This document shows positions 6,727 through 8,154 of a DNA stretch of 8,154 bases, one piece after another. The stretch is from an uncultured Lachnospira sp. (lineage in GTDB: Bacteria > Bacillota > Clostridia > Lachnospirales > Lachnospiraceae). The stretch is taken from NCBI GenBank assembly GCA_934358235.1, contig CAKRKK010000108.1, forward strand, positions 1 through 8,154, in the 5' to 3' direction. Every line of letters begins with the position of its first letter. The first letter of the stretch is position 1. The position numbers and the translations under genes were made by a program. The notes under the pieces were generated by a model that worked only from the letters and a program-made list of their open reading frames with translations, did not search any database and had not been told where the DNA came from.

Positions 6727-8154
6727 TTTAATAATATCATCAACATTATCTGATACTATCTCTTCACCATCACAACCGGTAACGCATACATTATTTAATA
6801 CAAGCTTCTTAATATTGCTTACTATCATTCCCTGTCTGCTTGCCTCATCACAGCCTAACATCATCGCTGCAACTCCTGACTTTGCATTATCAGCATATGA
6901 TATATTTATATTTTCAAATACAAGCTCCTCTATCTTGCTTTCTGGAAGTCCGCATATATAAGTTCCAGCTACGTGACAGTTCTTTGCATTAATATTCTTA
7001 AATACAAACTTTTTGATAGAAGGAGTTCTGTCATCTACCGGAAGTGCCTTTCTGGTGCCTACATATTCTGTCTTACCGTCTGGATCGCAGAAGTAAAAGC
7101 TGTTAACAACGAATGGTGTCATAACATTATCCATATCAATATTCTCAAATGATATATCATCCAGAACAGAACGTTTTCCTCTGCCTCGTCTTGTCTTAAC
7201 ACGAAGTCCTCTGTCTGTATTCATAAACAGGCAGTCCTTAATATGTACATCCATAACTCCTGCGGCTATTTCACTACCAACTGTAACAGCTCCATGTCCA
7301 TCTCTCATGCAGCACTGTCTTACAATCATATTAGTAGTTGGAATATTGTACTTTTCAGCCATATATATTTTACCTGACTTTATAGCTATACAATCATCGC
7401 CAACTGAAATATAGGTTCCAAGTACAAGCACATCATTACAGCTCTCAGGATCCAGTCCATCTGTGTTGTGGGAATCTGCTGGTGCCTTTATCTTAACATC
7501 AATAAACTTAAGGTGATTACTAAAATATGGATGAAGCGTCCAGCAAGGAGAATTCTGTACTGTTATTCCCTGTAATGTTACATATTCACAATGATTAATA
7601 AAGAACAGATTAGGTCTCCAGGCTATATTACGGACTTTACAATTCTTCCACCAGTTATCGTGTGTTGTACCACCATCAATAGTACCCTCACCTGTTATTG
7701 TTACATTCTTAACATTTAATCCACATATAATAGCTGCAAATGAATCTACCGGATTACCTTCCCACGAAGATAAGTTATATTCAGACTTTTCATCATATGA
7801 CTCAATCATTCCAGGAAGAATAGCAAACTTTTCTCTGTCTGTAAAGGCTAATAATGTAGCACCCTTAGCAAGCTCAAGCGTAAGGTCATCCTTAAGGAAA
7901 ATACTTGATATTCTGTAGGTTCCCTCTGGAACAAGTACTCTCGTATTCTTCTGTGACGCCATAATTGCACACTGGATAGCATTAGTATCGTCATGCACTC
8001 CATCACCATAGGCTCCAAAATCCCTTACATTGAGTGTAACAAACTCATAATCTGTGTGGACATTTACCGGGCCATACTCTCTTCCATCGTATACAGCAGT
8101 TATTTCATAGTCTGTATCCGGCTTAAAACCGTACAATGACGTAACCTGCTTATC
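6721..8154 (-). CDS. GH28 family polygalacturonase-type glycoside hydrolase (5' end outside window)
   Basis: The frame is open from the window edge (first complete codon at 8154) to the stop at 6721, 477 residues. Numbered from that edge, the GH28 catalytic set is complete: NTDG (230-233, D232), GDDC (D253, D254), GHG (H287) and RVK (R318, K320). The fold is a right-handed beta-helix that hydrolyses alpha-1,4 galacturonosyl bonds with inversion. A TTG at 8136 is not a credible start, because the preceding residues DKQVTS join smoothly to LYGFKPDTDYEI. That stretch resembles the end of a fibronectin-III-like domain, as found before the catalytic domain of exo-polygalacturonases. The VRDFGAYGDG motif that opens the catalytic domain is near residue 43. 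About 40-60 residues are probably missing, so signal peptide and location cannot be judged. Exo-acting galacturonosidase is the likeliest activity; rhamnogalacturonan or another uronide substrate remains possible. The ABC transporter gene follows 62 nt downstream. Confidence 0.93.
   Translation of the reverse strand, partial: DKQVTSLYGFKPDTDYEITAVYDGREYGPVNVHTDYEFVTLNVRDFGAYGDGVHDDTNAIQCAIMASQKNTRVLVPEGTYRISSIFLKDDLTLELAKGATLLAFTDREKFAILPGMIESYDEKSEYNLSSWEGNPVDSFAAIICGLNVKNVTITGEGTIDGGTTHDNWWKNCKVRNIAWRPNLFFINHCEYVTLQGITVQNSPCWTLHPYFSNHLKFIDVKIKAPADSHNTDGLDPESCNDVLVLGTYISVGDDCIAIKSGKIYMAEKYNIPTTNMIVRQCCMRDGHGAVTVGSEIAAGVMDVHIKDCLFMNTDRGLRVKTRRGRGKRSVLDDISFENIDMDNVMTPFVVNSFYFCDPDGKTEYVGTRKALPVDDRTPSIKKFVFKNINAKNCHVAGTYICGLPESKIEELVFENINISYADNAKSGVAAMMLGCDEASRQGMIVSNIKKLVLNNVCVTGCDGEEIVSDNVDDIIKQ

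Noticed and set aside
6503..6961. Plus-strand open frame bridging the GH28-ABC junction
   Set aside because: It is antisense to both genes and to the intergenic repeat, with no domain or start signal.
8136..8136. TTG codon as the GH28 start
   Set aside because: No ribosome binding site precedes it, and the upstream in-frame residues continue a fibronectin-III-like segment, so the gene begins outside the window.

Overview
The window reads as part of a pectin-degradation region from a low-GC, Gram-positive, gut-type anaerobe. A/T-rich codon use, strong GGAGG-type ribosome binding sites, a Gram-positive signal peptide and Glu/Lys/Thr repeat linkers point to Lachnospiraceae. A Lachnospira eligens-like species is my best guess, but that is inference from gene content and style. 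All convincing genes lie on the minus strand, so the biological reading order runs from 8154 down to 1.

Layout in transcription order. (1) 8154-6721: a GH28 polygalacturonase-type hydrolase whose 5' end lies outside the window. (2) 6658-4868: an exporter-fold ABC half-transporter (fused membrane and ATPase domains), 62 nt downstream of the GH28 stop and probably co-transcribed. (3) 4867-4167: a 700-bp non-coding region. It holds an 18-19-bp tandem array just after the ABC stop, two related hairpins (the more distal one from the array is weaker), a widely spaced inverted repeat, and the promoter, operator-like inverted repeat and ribosome binding site of the next gene. (4) 4166-1: a very large secreted pectate lyase, at least 1388 residues, running off the window. 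It carries a PL1 catalytic domain, an accessory beta-domain, a 14-unit hexapeptide linker, a second accessory beta-domain and a PL9 catalytic domain.

Working model. The secreted PL1-PL9 enzyme would cleave de-esterified homogalacturonan outside the cell by beta-elimination. The GH28 enzyme would hydrolyse galacturonan or its oligomers; its location cannot be decided because its N-terminus is missing. The ABC protein has the exporter architecture, not that of a sugar importer, so its link to pectin use is unexplained.

The enzyme families are recognisable. The less ordinary parts are the double-lyase architecture, the repeat expansion coding the linker (with a 36-bp higher-order period), and several structured elements between the genes. 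I see no rRNA, tRNA, CRISPR array, transposase or attachment site.
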